A stretch of DNA of 64,000 nucleotides from Lysinibacillus parviboronicapiens (GTDB taxonomy: Bacteria; Bacillota; Bacilli; Bacillales_A; Planococcaceae). Position 1 is the stretch's first letter; every line of letters begins with the position of its first letter. The stretch lies in NCBI RefSeq assembly GCF_003049575.1, contig NZ_PYWI01000011.1, positions 62,001-126,000 on the forward strand, read 5' to 3'. The position numbers and the translations under genes were made by a program. Positions 26,644-36,292 of the stretch are shown piece after piece. Below the pieces are notes generated by a model. The model saw nothing but the letters and a program-made list of their open reading frames with translations, did no database searches and was not told the DNA's origin.

Positions 26644-27694
26644 AAAATTGCAGATGGATTACAACAGGGCGACCAAATGGCGAGTGAAGGAGCAGGCTAA
26701 TTTTTTCAATCGCTTAAGTGTGTTAATACAAGAAGGATATTTGTTTACACAAGCTATTTCCATGCTCCTACCACATCACATAGACGCGCATGAAGAGATA
26801 CAACTAATGATCGAAGACAAATTTAAAGAAGGAGTAGGTGTAACAGGGATACTGGAAACATTGCAAATTTCTAAGCATTATTTAGTAGCTATATCTATTG
26901 CTGAAAATAATGGGCATATGATAGAAGCCTTTAAAGGTGTAGCCAAGCAAATGGCGTTGAATGAGGCAACAAAGAAAAAATTTAAAGGTCTCCTATTGTA
27001 CCCCCTCGTATTAATGTTGTTTTTATTGCTGCTTTTCTTAGTATTTCGGACAATTTTCTTTCCGAATATTGAAAAAATGGTCTTAAGTCGTAGCAGTGAA
27101 ACGGGGGAGACAAGCATCGCCTTCTCACGTTACTTACTACATTTGCCTGATGTGCTTCTTACGATAGGGATTGTAGCCGTTTTGGGTTCCATCATTCTTC
27201 AGTTTTGGCTTAAACGACAACCAATTGCTCAGCAGTTATACATGTCATTAAAAATACCATTTATGAACATCTTCATTCGATTATCGATGACAAGACAGTT
27301 TGCTGCATATTTAGGGAGTTTACTACAAAGCGGTTTCTCTTTACAAGCAAGTCTTCACATTTTAGAAAAACAACAGTTACAACCGTTTATTCGGTATTTT
27401 GCAGGTTGTATAAAAGAAAGGGTTATATATGGAGATACACTTACACAGGCCGTGCAGTTGATGGCGGAATGGCAAAAGGATTTCTCCATTTTTGTACAAC
27501 ATGGTGAGCAGAGTGGTTATCTAGGTAAAGAGCTCGTATTATATAGTGAATTACTGGCGGAAAAGCAGGAACTATTTCTAAAGCGCATGCTCGCCTTTGT
27601 ACAGCCAACGTTATTTCTCATCATTTCCCTGTGCATAGTAGCTGCATATGTAAGTTTATTATTACCGATATATCACATGATTGAACTAGTATAG
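26621..27694 (+). CDS. comGB: competence pseudopilus platform protein ComGB
   Basis: GspF/PilC-type integral membrane platform of up to 357 residues. Two T2SSF domains (about residues 25-140 and 220-340) each end in hydrophobic segments; membrane segments lie near 125-145, 175-195 and 325-350. ENNGHMIEAF and EQSGYLGKEL are the matching repeats of the two halves. The start at 26621 overlaps comGA by 23 bases; a shorter start at 26654 (MDYNRATKW) is also possible because no strong ribosome binding site decides. Confidence 0.92.
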   Translation: MHLRVLIEKLQMDYNRATKWRVKEQANFFNRLSVLIQEGYLFTQAISMLLPHHIDAHEEIQLMIEDKFKEGVGVTGILETLQISKHYLVAISIAENNGHMIEAFKGVAKQMALNEATKKKFKGLLLYPLVLMLFLLLLFLVFRTIFFPNIEKMVLSRSSETGETSIAFSRYLLHLPDVLLTIGIVAVLGSIILQFWLKRQPIAQQLYMSLKIPFMNIFIRLSMTRQFAAYLGSLLQSGFSLQASLHILEKQQLQPFIRYFAGCIKERVIYGDTLTQAVQLMAEWQKDFSIFVQHGEQSGYLGKELVLYSELLAEKQELFLKRMLAFVQPTLFLIISLCIVAAYVSLLLPIYHMIELV

Positions 27695-27706
27695 GAGAGA
27701 TAATAA

Positions 27707-28048
27707 ATGAAACATGTTAAACAACAAGCAGGATTTACACTAATAGAAATGTTAATCGTACTGTTAATTATTTCGGTGCTAATCTTAATCACCATTCCAA
27801 ATGTAACGAAACATTTTGCGACGATAGATGAAAAAGGCTGTACCGCTTATATTTCGATGGTGCAGGGGCAAGTAGAGGCATACAGAGTGGATTTTATGAC
27901 CTATCCGACACTAGAAGAATTAGTAACGAACGGTTATTTAAAAGAAAATGAAACAACCTGTCCAAATAAAAGCGAAATAGTGATTACTAGTGATGGCGAA
28001 GTAAAATTAGCAAATCCGTCGTCTGGAGCAGATGCGGGTGGAACATGA
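27707..28048 (+). CDS. comGC: major competence pseudopilin ComGC
   Basis: A 113-residue prepilin with the class III signal QQAGFTLIEMLIVLLIISVL: cleavage by ComC before Phe, with Glu at +5. A hydrophobic helix is followed by a globular part of about 75 residues. Two Cys residues (about positions 45 and 85) can form the disulfide typical of ComGC, which needs BdbDC. GGAGAG precedes the ATG. It is the main subunit of the pseudopilus. Confidence 0.95.
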   Translation: MKHVKQQAGFTLIEMLIVLLIISVLILITIPNVTKHFATIDEKGCTAYISMVQGQVEAYRVDFMTYPTLEELVTNGYLKENETTCPNKSEIVITSDGEVKLANPSSGADAGGT

Positions 28049-28485
28049 TTGAGGTGAAAAATGAGCGCGGATTTACGCTGATAGAAATGCTAATCGTCTT
28101 GTTTATTGTAATGTGTTTAACGGGTATCGTGACAAAGCTTTCCTTAAAAATAGCTGAAACTAAGGAACTTGAGCGTTTTTTTACACAAATTCAATTGGAT
28201 ATTCAATTTATTCAAACTTATAGTATGCAGCAGCGGGAGTATGTCTCTATGAAGTTTGAAAGCCCACCCCATCGCTATATTATAAAAAAAGATTTTTATA
28301 GCAATTACTATGAGCGAGCTTTTCCAAAGGGAGTTGAATTGATGACAGCGGCAAGTACGATTCAAACGATTATGTATAACTACAATGGGAATGTGATGAA
28401 TGCAGGTACATTGTATTTTAGAACACCTCAAGGTATTAAAAAGGTTGTTATTACATTAGGACGTGGGAGATCCAGAGTGGAATGA
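28045..28485 (+). CDS. comGD: minor competence pseudopilin ComGD
   Basis: A 146-residue prepilin-like protein with N-terminal motif ERGFTLIEMLIVLFIVM and a C-terminal beta-rich pseudopilin domain ending KKVVITLGRGRSRVE. Four-base ATGA overlap with comGC and with comGE shows translational coupling. Needed with ComGE-GG for pseudopilus priming. Confidence 0.9.
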   Translation: MIEVKNERGFTLIEMLIVLFIVMCLTGIVTKLSLKIAETKELERFFTQIQLDIQFIQTYSMQQREYVSMKFESPPHRYIIKKDFYSNYYERAFPKGVELMTAASTIQTIMYNYNGNVMNAGTLYFRTPQGIKKVVITLGRGRSRVE

Positions 28486-28796
28486 ATGAGTCCGGATACT
28501 CTTTTGTTGAAACTATTCTATCGGTGGTTATTGTCATGCTAATCTGTACAACATTCGTCCCTGTTACCTATAATATGAAAACAAATTTATACAACAAAAA
28601 GCTTGAGGTTGTCGCTGCAGAAACTGCTTATGAAGGTTTGAAGCAATATCGATACCTACAACAATTAGAAGGTATGAAAACAATAGAGGGTGTGAATTAT
28701 CATTGGACTTACGATGGACAAGAGATATGTGTCGCTTTTCACAACACACGTGAATTGCGTCACAAGTGTATTCAGCTTACGGGTGAAAATAAATGA
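28482..28796 (+). CDS. comGE: minor competence pseudopilin ComGE
   Basis: A 104-residue protein with prepilin-type N-terminus (MNESGYSFVETILSVVIVML; Glu at +5 from the processing site GY). Its start overlaps comGD and its stop overlaps comGF by four bases. The short length and position define it as ComGE; sequence conservation in this family is low. Confidence 0.8.
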   Translation: MNESGYSFVETILSVVIVMLICTTFVPVTYNMKTNLYNKKLEVVAAETAYEGLKQYRYLQQLEGMKTIEGVNYHWTYDGQEICVAFHNTRELRHKCIQLTGENK

Positions 28797-29218
28797 ACGA
28801 AAAAGGCTATACATTATTAGAATCATTGTTGCAAGTCGTCGTTTTTGTGTTAATTTCTCATCTTTTTATAGTCATCATGCTGTGGTATGCAGAAATGAAA
28901 ACAACCATATTGACGGATGAACAAACGAAATGGGAGCTATTTGTTTATGATTTGAATATGTATTTAGTGGATGTTTCATCGTTCACGATGCGCGATGATC
29001 AAAAGAGAATAACTTTCCAAGTTTCTAACTCACTTCATCATATTGATTGCTACAACAATATTATACGCAATCAAGTGAATGGTGGACATGTACCATTGCT
29101 TATCGGTCTTCGTAGCTGTCAGTTCCAATTTAAAAATAATGAACTAACAGTTGCTGTTGAATTTTCGAGTGGTTTGCAGAAGGAGCGGACCTATTATGTG
29201 CCAATTATTGAAAAATGA
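28793..29218 (+). CDS. comGF: minor competence pseudopilin ComGF
   Basis: A 141-residue protein with a degenerate prepilin N-terminus (EKGYTLLESLLQVVVFVLIS) and the C-terminal ComGF phrase (RNQVNGGHVPLLIGLRSCQF). Start overlaps comGE by four bases. Two Cys residues in the globular part could form a disulfide. Confidence 0.88.
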   Translation: MNEKGYTLLESLLQVVVFVLISHLFIVIMLWYAEMKTTILTDEQTKWELFVYDLNMYLVDVSSFTMRDDQKRITFQVSNSLHHIDCYNNIIRNQVNGGHVPLLIGLRSCQFQFKNNELTVAVEFSSGLQKERTYYVPIIEK

Positions 29219-29396
29219 CAGAGGGGCTATTTTTTTAATCGCAATTGCATTATTATTTTTTGTAACTACTTTTGTTCTTACGTATTGTATGTCTTATGAA
29301 ATTCAGTTACGAACATATGATGCGCTTGAAAAGGTCAATGTTCGAGCTACGATAAATTTATTAGGACAAATTTTGTCAGACAGTGTAGAATCGTAG
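29196..29396 (+). CDS. comGG: minor competence pseudopilin ComGG
   Basis: A 66-residue protein, short for ComGG. The ATG at 29196 follows AAGGAGCG with eight-base spacing inside the end of comGF. The N-terminus NDRGAIFLIAIALLFFVTTF is hydrophobic, lacks a clear Glu at +5 like other ComGG proteins, and has no long globular domain. It closes the comG operon. The call rests on position and layout. Confidence 0.7.
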   Translation: MCQLLKNDRGAIFLIAIALLFFVTTFVLTYCMSYEIQLRTYDALEKVNVRATINLLGQILSDSVES

Positions 29397-29415
29397 TTAT
29401 AAGAAGGTGATTCGA

Positions 29416-29931
29416 ATGCGAAAAATATATTTAGTTGGCTTTATGGGATGCGGGAAAAGTGCGTTAGGAAGGCGGTTAAGCTATTTATTAAAGCTACCGT
29501 ACTATGATATGGATCATGAAATTGTTAGACAACAGGGCATGACAATTCCACAAATTTTCGAAAAATACGGAGAGGCACGTTTTCGAGAGATAGAAACAGA
29601 ATTTTTGAAAAATTTCCGAGACGAAGCTTGTATTATTTCAACAGGCGGTGGTGTAGCCGTAAATGGAGAAAATCGAAAAATTATGAGACGTAGTGGCCTC
29701 GTGTTCTTTTTAGATGCGACATTCGAAGATATTTACAAACGAATACAGCATGATCCAAACCGACCAATTGTACAAAGTTCAACAAAGGAAGAGTTAGAAG
29801 AACTGTATCACTACAGAAGGAAGTTTTATCGTGAAGCAGGACATATACAGGTTTTGACAGAAGGTAGAACTATGCGCAATATTCTAGAGTATTTAGTATT
29901 CCAGGTGAAAAGGTTGAAAGGCGAACGATAA
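29416..29931 (+). CDS. aroK: shikimate kinase
   Basis: Phosphorylates shikimate in the common aromatic pathway. 171 residues; Walker A GFMGCGKSALGRR (about residues 8-20), shikimate-binding DMDHEIV and GEARFREIE, and the GGG motif in ISTGGGVAV. The ATG at 29416 is chosen over a GTG at 29407 because AGAAGGTG is the binding site. It provides chorismate precursors used by the trpEG enzymes of this window. It lies between comG and gcvT as in Bacillus. Confidence 0.93.
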   Translation: MRKIYLVGFMGCGKSALGRRLSYLLKLPYYDMDHEIVRQQGMTIPQIFEKYGEARFREIETEFLKNFRDEACIISTGGGVAVNGENRKIMRRSGLVFFLDATFEDIYKRIQHDPNRPIVQSSTKEELEELYHYRRKFYREAGHIQVLTEGRTMRNILEYLVFQVKRLKGER

Positions 29932-30079
29932 TAAGTGAAAACACATTCAATGTTCGTTTATTATGTTAATTTAAAAAATGATTGCCTTTTCAATACAATC
30001 AATGTTAGGATATAGACTAATAAGGTAACTTAAGTACATTGAATACTAAATAGTACCAAGATGATTCTTGGGCGGATGA

Positions 30080-30270
30080 TTGTGCGGGGAGAGCGCGTAT
30101 AGACGCCACCGAAGGAGCAAGTAGCAAAGGGCTATGAATCTCTCAGGTAAAAGGACTCGTACAAGACGCAACTCTGGAGAGAGCTGTAGTACAACAGCCA
30201 CCAAAGGGGAAAGCCTACTGATTGGCAATCAAGTTATGCGAGTCAGTGTGGTGTAACTTTCAGGTGCAAG
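30080..30270 (+). promoter_or_regulatory. tandem glycine riboswitch
   Basis: Two glycine aptamers follow each other. The first has GCGGGGAGAGCGCG, CGCCACCGAAGGAGCAA and CTCTCAGGTAAAAGGACT; the second has CTGGAGAGAGCTG, CAGCCACCAAAGGGG and CTTTCAGGTGCAAGGACAGAG. These are the conserved GGAGAG / GCCACCGAAGG / CAGG.AAAGGAC elements. They precede gcvT, which glycine is expected to switch on through the following terminator. The start of the interval (29932-30079) is AT-rich. Confidence 0.95.
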
Positions 30271-30309
30271 GACAGAGAATCCCGAAAAGGGGTTCGTCTG
30301 TCTTTTTTT
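30271..30309 (+). terminator. riboswitch expression-platform terminator
   Basis: GACAGA...CCC and GGG...TCTGTC form a stem followed by TTTTTTT. Its 5' arm overlaps the end of aptamer 2, giving the switch between aptamer folding and termination. Confidence 0.85.
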
Positions 30310-30372
30310 ATGTAGAAAAACAGACGAACTACTACAAGTAAAAATGATACTAACAATAAGGGGGCAATACTC

Positions 30373-31476
30373 ATGACGAATGAATTAAAACGTACACCTC
30401 TATTCGATGAATACGCAAAGTTTGGTGGTAAAACAATTGACTTTGGTGGATGGGAACTCCCAGTGCAATTCTCTTCTATTAAAGATGAACATGATGCCGT
30501 GCGTAGTCGTGCTGGCTTATTTGATGTGTCACATATGGGAGAGATTGTCGTAACAGGTCCTGAAGCACTGGACTTTTTACAAAATCTTTTGTCAAATGAC
30601 ATTTCAAAAATTGCTACAGGTCAAGCGCAATACAATGCAATGTGCTATGAAGATGGTGGCGTTGTCGATGATTTATTAACGTATAAATTGGCTGACAATC
30701 ATTATTTATTATGTGTCAATGCAGCGAATATTGAAAAAGATTATGACTGGATGTTGGAAAACCAAAACCAGTATGATGTCACAATCGACAATCAATCAGA
30801 TGCTTATGCGCAAATTGCCCTTCAAGGTCCATTAGCTGAAGAGGTTCTTCAAACATTAACAACGACTGATTTAAGTGCAATTAAATATTTCCGCTTCCAA
30901 GAGGACGTTGAGGTTGCTGGGCACAAAGCGTTAGTTTCTCGCAGTGGTTACACAGGAGAAGATGGTTTTGAGCTGTACGGTTCCCCAGAAGATATTAAAG
31001 CACTGTGGGTCAAAATCTTAGAAGCTGGTAAAGACAAAGGTGTTGTTCCAGCAGGTTTAGGCTGCCGTGACACACTGCGTTTTGAAGCAGGTCTTCCGCT
31101 TTACGGTCAAGAGCTATCAGCGACAATTTCTCCACTTGAAGCAGGTATTGGATTTGCAGTGAAATTAAATAAAGAAGACTTTATTGGTCACGATGCATTA
31201 GTTGCACAAAAAGAAAATGGTTTATCTCGCAAGCTTGTTGGGATTGAAATGATCGATAAAGGGATTCCACGTCATGGCTACAAAGTGTTCAACAATGGCG
31301 AGGAAATTGGTGAAGTGACAACAGGTACACAGCTTCCTTCTTCTAAACGTAATGTTGGTCACGCGTTAATTAACAGCCAATTCGCAACTATCGGAACAGA
31401 ATTAGAAATCGAAATTCGTGGTAAGCACTTAAAGGTAATCACAGTTGAAACACCGTTTTACAAGCGTTCAAAATAA
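30373..31476 (+). CDS. gcvT: glycine cleavage system aminomethyltransferase (T protein)
   Basis: Transfers the methylene group from the aminomethyl-lipoyl H protein to tetrahydrofolate, releasing ammonia. 367 residues; family phrases [42 protein letters not shown] and [20 protein letters not shown] are all present. It is the first gene of gcvT-gcvPA-gcvPB under a glycine riboswitch. GGGGG ribosome binding site precedes the ATG. Confidence 0.97.
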   Translation: MTNELKRTPLFDEYAKFGGKTIDFGGWELPVQFSSIKDEHDAVRSRAGLFDVSHMGEIVVTGPEALDFLQNLLSNDISKIATGQAQYNAMCYEDGGVVDDLLTYKLADNHYLLCVNAANIEKDYDWMLENQNQYDVTIDNQSDAYAQIALQGPLAEEVLQTLTTTDLSAIKYFRFQEDVEVAGHKALVSRSGYTGEDGFELYGSPEDIKALWVKILEAGKDKGVVPAGLGCRDTLRFEAGLPLYGQELSATISPLEAGIGFAVKLNKEDFIGHDALVAQKENGLSRKLVGIEMIDKGIPRHGYKVFNNGEEIGEVTTGTQLPSSKRNVGHALINSQFATIGTELEIEIRGKHLKVITVETPFYKRSK

Positions 31477-31501
31477 AATTTGAAAAGAGGGACCTACATT
31501 T

Positions 31502-32848
31502 ATGAAACATCGTTATTTACCAATGACGGAGCAAGATAAACAAGAAATGTTAGACGTAGTTGGTGTATCCTCAGTTGATGAACTATTCGAAGATATTCCA
31601 GAAATAGTACGATTTAAAGGCCTTTATGACATTAAAGAAGCGAAATCAGAATCAGCACTTTTAAAAGAATTATCAGCACTTGCTGCGAAAAACAAAGATA
31701 CCAACGCTAATGTCTCATTTTTAGGTGCAGGCGTTTACAATCACTATAAACCGGTTATCGTGGATCACGTTATTTCTCGTTCAGAGTTCTATACAGCTTA
31801 TACACCTTACCAACCTGAAATTTCACAAGGGGAATTACAAGCAATTTTTGAATTCCAAACGATGATTGCCGAACTAACAGGAATGGATCTTGCTAACTCT
31901 TCTATGTACGATGGAGGAACTGCACTCGCTGAAGCAGGTATGCTCGCAGCAGGCCATACACGTCGTAAGAAAATTTTAGTATCTGAAACGGTTCACCCTG
32001 AGTACCGTGACGTCGTTGCTACATATGCATACGGTCAATCGATTGACATCGTAACAATCCCTCAAAAAGATGGTGTAACGGATGTTGGCGCATTAAAAGA
32101 GCTAATCGATGACAATACTGCTGCTGTCATTGCACAATATCCAAACTTCTTTGGTCAAATCGAGGACTTACAAGTTATCGGTGACATTGCACATGAAGCA
32201 AAAAGTTTATTTGTTGTATCCTCAAATCCACTAGCATTAGGTATTTTAACACCTCCTGGAAAGTTAGGTGCTGATATTTGTGTTGGTGATGCGCAAGTTT
32301 TTGGTATCGCAGAAGCATTCGGTGGTCCTCACTGTGGTTTCTTCGCTGTGACAACAAAATTAATGCGGAAAGTTCCTGGCCGTCTTGTTGGTGAAACAGT
32401 GGATGGTGAAGGTCGACGTGGTTACGTACTAACATTACAAGCACGCGAACAGCATATTCGTCGTGATAAAGCGACTTCTAATATTTGTTCAAACCAAGCA
32501 CTTCTGGCACTTGCAGCTTCAGTTGCAATGACAGCACTTGGTAAGCAAGGTGTTCGTGAGATGGCTACGCAAAATATTGCCAAAACGCGCTATGCGAAAA
32601 ATGCCTTTGAAGCGGCAGGCTTCACAGTAGCATTCCAAGGTGCACACTTTAATGAAATCGTCGTAAAAACGAATAGATGCGTCAAGGAAATCAATAAAGG
32701 CTTAATTGAAAAAGGTATTATCGGTGGGTATCCATTAGGTCAAACTTATGAAGCTTTAAAGCATCATGTGTTAATTGCTGTAACTGAATTACGCACGAAG
32801 GAAGAAATTGATGCACTTGTTGCAGAAATGGGGGCTCTCAATGCATAA
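31502..32848 (+). CDS. gcvPA: glycine dehydrogenase (decarboxylating) subunit 1
   Basis: N-terminal half of the split P protein, 448 residues; with GcvPB it forms the PLP enzyme that decarboxylates glycine and loads the H protein. Phrases [50 protein letters not shown] and [20 protein letters not shown] are those of GcvPA. Split P proteins are usual in Bacillota. It overlaps gcvPB by eight bases. Confidence 0.97.
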   Translation: MKHRYLPMTEQDKQEMLDVVGVSSVDELFEDIPEIVRFKGLYDIKEAKSESALLKELSALAAKNKDTNANVSFLGAGVYNHYKPVIVDHVISRSEFYTAYTPYQPEISQGELQAIFEFQTMIAELTGMDLANSSMYDGGTALAEAGMLAAGHTRRKKILVSETVHPEYRDVVATYAYGQSIDIVTIPQKDGVTDVGALKELIDDNTAAVIAQYPNFFGQIEDLQVIGDIAHEAKSLFVVSSNPLALGILTPPGKLGADICVGDAQVFGIAEAFGGPHCGFFAVTTKLMRKVPGRLVGETVDGEGRRGYVLTLQAREQHIRRDKATSNICSNQALLALAASVAMTALGKQGVREMATQNIAKTRYAKNAFEAAGFTVAFQGAHFNEIVVKTNRCVKEINKGLIEKGIIGGYPLGQTYEALKHHVLIAVTELRTKEEIDALVAEMGALNA

Positions 32849-34304
32849 CGAAAATCAATCACTCATTTTTGAAATTACAAAAGAAGGTCGCGTAGGGTAC
32901 AGCTTAGAAGCACTTGATGTGCCAGCAGTTGATCTTTCAGATTTACTTCCTGCAAACTTAATTAGAGAAGAAGCTGCAGAATTACCAGAGGTTTCTGAGC
33001 TAGACATTATGCGTCACTATACAGCACTTTCTCGTCGAAACCATGGTGTAGACTCTGGCTTCTATCCATTAGGCTCTTGTACGATGAAATATAATCCGAA
33101 AATTAATGAAGCCGTTGCTCGTTTTTCTGGCTTTGCCAACGTTCACCCATTACAAGATGAATCCACTGTACAAGGTGCAATGGAACTTCTGTATGACCTA
33201 CAAACTTCTTTAGTAGAAATTACAGGTATGGACGAAGTCACATTACAACCAGCAGCAGGCGCACATGGTGAATGGACAGCATTAATGATGATTCGTGCCT
33301 TCCATGAGGCGAATGGCGAAGGTCACCGTAATAAGGTTATCGTGCCTGACTCAGCACATGGTACAAATCCGGCATCTGCAACTGTCGCTGGTTTTGAAAC
33401 AATTACGGTAAAATCCGATGAAAATGGCTTAGTTGATATTGAAGATTTACGCAATGTAGTGGGTCCTGACACAGCTGCATTAATGCTAACAAATCCAAAT
33501 ACGCTGGGCTTATTTGAAGAGAATATTATCGAAATGGCAGAGCTCATTCACGCTGTTGGCGGTAAAGTTTACTATGATGGAGCTAACTTAAACGCAGTAA
33601 TGAGTAAAGCGCGCCCTGGCGACATGGGCTTTGACTGTGTCCACCTGAACTTACACAAAACATTTACAGGCCCACATGGCGGCGGTGGTCCAGGCTCAGG
33701 TCCAGTTGGCGTAAAGGCAGATTTAATTCCGTTCCTACCAAAACCAGTCCTAGTAAGAACAGAAGAGGGAACATACCACTTCGACTACGAACGTCCACAA
33801 TCAATTGGTCGCGTAAAGCCTTACTATGGTAACTTTGGGATTAACGTCCGTGCGTACACATATATCCGTACGATGGGCCCAGATGGCTTAAAAGCTGTAA
33901 CGGAATATGCAGTTTTAAATGCAAACTATATGATGCGTCGTCTAGAGCCGTTCTTCGACCTACCATATAACCGTCATTGTAAGCATGAATTTGTATTATC
34001 GGGTCGTCGTCAAAAGAAACTGGGCGTACGTACATTGGATATCGCAAAACGCCTGTTAGACTTTGGCTACCATCCACCAACAACATACTTCCCACTAAAC
34101 GTGGAAGAGGCGTTGATGATTGAGCCAACTGAAACAGAATCAAAAGAAACATTAGATGCATTCTGTGACATTATGATTCAAATCGCAAAAGAAGCAGAAG
34201 AAAATCCATCTATTGTGCAAGAAGCACCACATACAACAGTCGTATCTCGTCTAGACGAAACACGCGCTGCTCGTACACCAGTGCTACGTTACCAAAAAGC
34301 ATAA
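32841..34304 (+). CDS. gcvPB: glycine dehydrogenase (decarboxylating) subunit 2
   Basis: C-terminal, PLP-carrying half of the P protein, 487 residues. The PLP lysine is in [19 protein letters not shown] (about residue 272). Other phrases: [23 protein letters not shown] and [15 protein letters not shown]. The ATG at 32841 is preferred (GGGGG just upstream, and the length matches the family); an ATG at 32808 would lie well inside gcvPA. H protein (gcvH) is not in this window. Confidence 0.96.
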   Translation: MHNENQSLIFEITKEGRVGYSLEALDVPAVDLSDLLPANLIREEAAELPEVSELDIMRHYTALSRRNHGVDSGFYPLGSCTMKYNPKINEAVARFSGFANVHPLQDESTVQGAMELLYDLQTSLVEITGMDEVTLQPAAGAHGEWTALMMIRAFHEANGEGHRNKVIVPDSAHGTNPASATVAGFETITVKSDENGLVDIEDLRNVVGPDTAALMLTNPNTLGLFEENIIEMAELIHAVGGKVYYDGANLNAVMSKARPGDMGFDCVHLNLHKTFTGPHGGGGPGSGPVGVKADLIPFLPKPVLVRTEEGTYHFDYERPQSIGRVKPYYGNFGINVRAYTYIRTMGPDGLKAVTEYAVLNANYMMRRLEPFFDLPYNRHCKHEFVLSGRRQKKLGVRTLDIAKRLLDFGYHPPTTYFPLNVEEALMIEPTETESKETLDAFCDIMIQIAKEAEENPSIVQEAPHTTVVSRLDETRAARTPVLRYQKA

Positions 34305-34319
34305 TATGCATTGCAATAG

Positions 34320-34362
34320 AGCTGTTTGAAAAGTATTTATTTACTTATCGAACAGCTTTTTT
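34320..34362 (+). terminator. terminator of the gcv operon
   Basis: AGCTGTTTGAAAAGTA pairs with TACTTATCGAACAGCT, followed by TTTTTTG. Confidence 0.85.
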
Positions 34363-34418
34363 GTTTGTTTTGTTACACCCTTTTACTTAGCTAGAGTATC
34401 ATGCGAAAGGAAGCCCGA

Positions 34419-34512
34419 CCTGAGCGAACCTGCGCGAACCTGGGCGGAACCTGAGCGGAACCTGAGCGAACCTGAGTGGAACCCGAGCGAACCGTCGCCG
34501 AACCCGAGCGAA
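34419..34512. repeat. tandem array of nine imperfect 10-11 bp GC-rich repeats
   Basis: Units are CCTGAGCGAA or CCTGAGCGGAA with point changes (for example CCTGCGCGAA, CCTGGGCGGAA, CCTGAGTGGAA, CCCGAGCGAA, CCGTCGCCGAA). Nine units run head to tail, and weaker copies continue to about 34600. The array is much more GC-rich than its surroundings. It sits exactly between the conserved core genes and the injection-system locus. Confidence 0.85.
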
Positions 34513-34755
34513 CGGAGTCCATACCCGAACAATCCGAGCCCATCTCTGAGCGTACTAACCCACCTTTCCGATCATATCGCCGAGCAACTCGAGCGAAACG
34601 ATGCCTGCCACTGAGTTTCGCAAGTTCAACCAGTTTTATGTCTAGTAATGGGAAATATAATAAAAGTCATGGTTATAGCACTGACAATTGACAAGAAAAT
34701 TGCTAATATAGAGGAATATATTTATATTAATTACATTAATTTGGAATTAAAACTC

Positions 34756-34779
34756 TGACAATGCATAGTAATTTTGTCA
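34756..34779. promoter_or_regulatory. TGACAAT / TTGTCA inverted repeat before the kinase gene
   Basis: TGACAA (34756-34761) and TTGTCA (34774-34779) form a 6 bp inverted repeat. A related TGACAATTGACA lies at 34682-34693, and a larger inverted repeat of the same motif lies before the sheath-like gene. Possible operator for the locus. Confidence 0.35.
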
Positions 34780-34834
34780 TAAAATGTACATATTTTTCAA
34801 GATGGATATTGCAAAAAAGGATGGTAGAAGGCAT

Positions 34835-35755
34835 ATGAATGCTATTTTGTACGACGTAAGCTTACCAATAAATTGTGTTCTGAAAGATACATATAAAATC
34901 AATGAGATCATTTCTTCAAGTAAGTTGTCAATTGTTTACAGAGGAGAAAACCTCGATTCTGGAGAGCAAGTTATCATAAAAGAGTTCTATCCAAGTGACA
35001 TTGCTTTACGTGACTTAGATAATATAAGCGTGATTAATCGCCTTCCTTCTACAAAGGAAAAATTTGCAGAGTTAAAGGGGAATTTTCTACATGAGGCAGT
35101 TCTCTTGCAGCAAATCGTTCATAAAAATATTGTGAGGTACCTCGAACATTTTCAAGAAAACGGGACTATTTATATCGTGATGGAATTCTATGAAGGGATG
35201 CTTTTACATCAATATGTAAAAAAATATCAATTGGATAATCGAAATCAGTTGTATAAAAGTATATTTCTGCCGTTAATTGATGCGTTAGATTATCTGCATA
35301 ACAAAGGCATACTACATCGAGATATTAAACCCAGTAATATAATAATTGATCAAGAAGGAAGTCCGCAGATACTGGATTTTGGTTCAGCTGTATTTTATAA
35401 AGCAGCAACGGCACATAAAATTTTTACATCCCCTGGATTTTCTCCGCTTGAGCAATATTCTGACAAAACTCAGCAGGGGGTTTACACAGATATCTATAGT
35501 TTAGCGGCAACATTTTACTATGCTCTTACTGACGTTGTACCTATGGATGTATCTCAAAGAGTAATTGAAGATGGTATAAAAAATGTCAGACAGTATAACA
35601 AAAAAGTGAGTTTTATAATGGCACAGGCGATCATGTGGAGTCTAACAGTCAACGCAAAAAAAAGATGCTTTTCGCTAAAATTCTTGTTATTGACTATTTT
35701 ATCTGAGAGTATAGTCATTAAAATAAAGTATTATTTTGACTATAATAATAAATAA
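34835..35755 (+). CDS. Ser/Thr protein kinase (PpkA-like catalytic domain only)
   Basis: A 306-residue Hanks-type kinase. ATP-binding Lys49 is in QVIIKEFYPSD, Glu87 of helix C in FLHEAVLLQQI, the catalytic loop is HRDIKPSN (161-168), and DFG is at 181-183. The activation-segment end GFSPLEQY is of the bacterial 'P.EQY' type. There is no membrane segment or sensor domain, unlike PrkC with its PASTA repeats. Start at 34835 follows AGAAGG. The same strand carries two FHA proteins and a PP2C phosphatase, so it probably phosphorylates a component of the injection system as PpkA does in T6SS. A terminator-like hairpin follows. Confidence 0.88.
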   Translation: MNAILYDVSLPINCVLKDTYKINEIISSSKLSIVYRGENLDSGEQVIIKEFYPSDIALRDLDNISVINRLPSTKEKFAELKGNFLHEAVLLQQIVHKNIVRYLEHFQENGTIYIVMEFYEGMLLHQYVKKYQLDNRNQLYKSIFLPLIDALDYLHNKGILHRDIKPSNIIIDQEGSPQILDFGSAVFYKAATAHKIFTSPGFSPLEQYSDKTQQGVYTDIYSLAATFYYALTDVVPMDVSQRVIEDGIKNVRQYNKKVSFIMAQAIMWSLTVNAKKRCFSLKFLLLTILSESIVIKIKYYFDYNNK

Positions 35756-35811
35756 TTTTACAAAAATAAAGCTATGTAATCATTTTGCAATTTCATAATA
35801 TTGAAAATTAT

Positions 35812-35856
35812 AACAGCTAGTGGATGCCTATATTGTCATCTAATAGCTGTTTAATA
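35812..35856 (+). terminator. terminator-like hairpin after the kinase gene
   Basis: AACAGCTA...GGATG and CATC...TAGCTGTT form a stem around an 8-12 base loop, followed by TTAAT. It suggests the kinase and the structural genes are separate transcripts. Confidence 0.6.
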
Positions 35857-35977
35857 TTGTTAAATCAATGTTTCTATTACAATTTAAGTTATTTATTACC
35901 ACAAAAATTAACATGGTTATTTTTTACTAATAATACATTTATGTAATTTAATTTGAAAAAAATACTATTGTAAATAT

Positions 35978-36025
35978 TGACAATAATTTTTCGTAATGTA
36001 TAGTTACTTGTGATACATATTGTCA
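35978..36025. promoter_or_regulatory. long-spaced inverted repeat upstream of the sheath-like gene
   Basis: TGACAATA (35978-35985) and TATTGTCA (36018-36025) are perfect inverted copies, 40 bp from start to start. The same motif is seen before the kinase gene. It could bind a dimeric regulator. The remainder of 35857-36252 is AT-rich, with TATAAA-like -10 candidates near 36160, and no gene. Confidence 0.4.
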
Positions 36026-36252
36026 CTAGTGTAACGCCCGATATGACTGGATCTTCAGTGAATGCCATTTTACAACTGCATAAACATACTGTACCCTTTG
36101 TCGGATGAGGAATTCCAAGGGCTTTCTGTGCTTTTTGGTACCATTTAATTACTATAAAGTATAAAAATAGTGTTTGTTAACTGTGTATTATTGGCTAAAA
36201 AGTGTTACCACTAATGATTATGTTTTACAAATAGTTACTCGAAATTCGTTAT

Positions 36253-36292
36253 AAAGGAGGGATGGCTGTAGAATTTTACAGCCGAATAAATG
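36253..36292 (+). promoter_or_regulatory. ribosome binding site separated from its start by a hairpin
   Basis: A strong AAAGGAGG (36253-36260) lies 29 bases before the ATG at 36290. Between them GGCTGTA (36264-36270) pairs perfectly with TACAGCC (36277-36283). Folding removes 20 bases and leaves an effective spacing of about 8, ideal for initiation. Confidence 0.65.

Noticed and set aside
34419-34512. Tandem repeats as a CRISPR array
   Set aside because: Units of 10-11 bp follow each other without spacers, and no cas gene is nearby.
34476-34691. Open frame with EPERT-like repeats over the tandem array
   Set aside because: It only translates the DNA repeats, has no ribosome binding site, and its second half is unlike protein-coding sequence.
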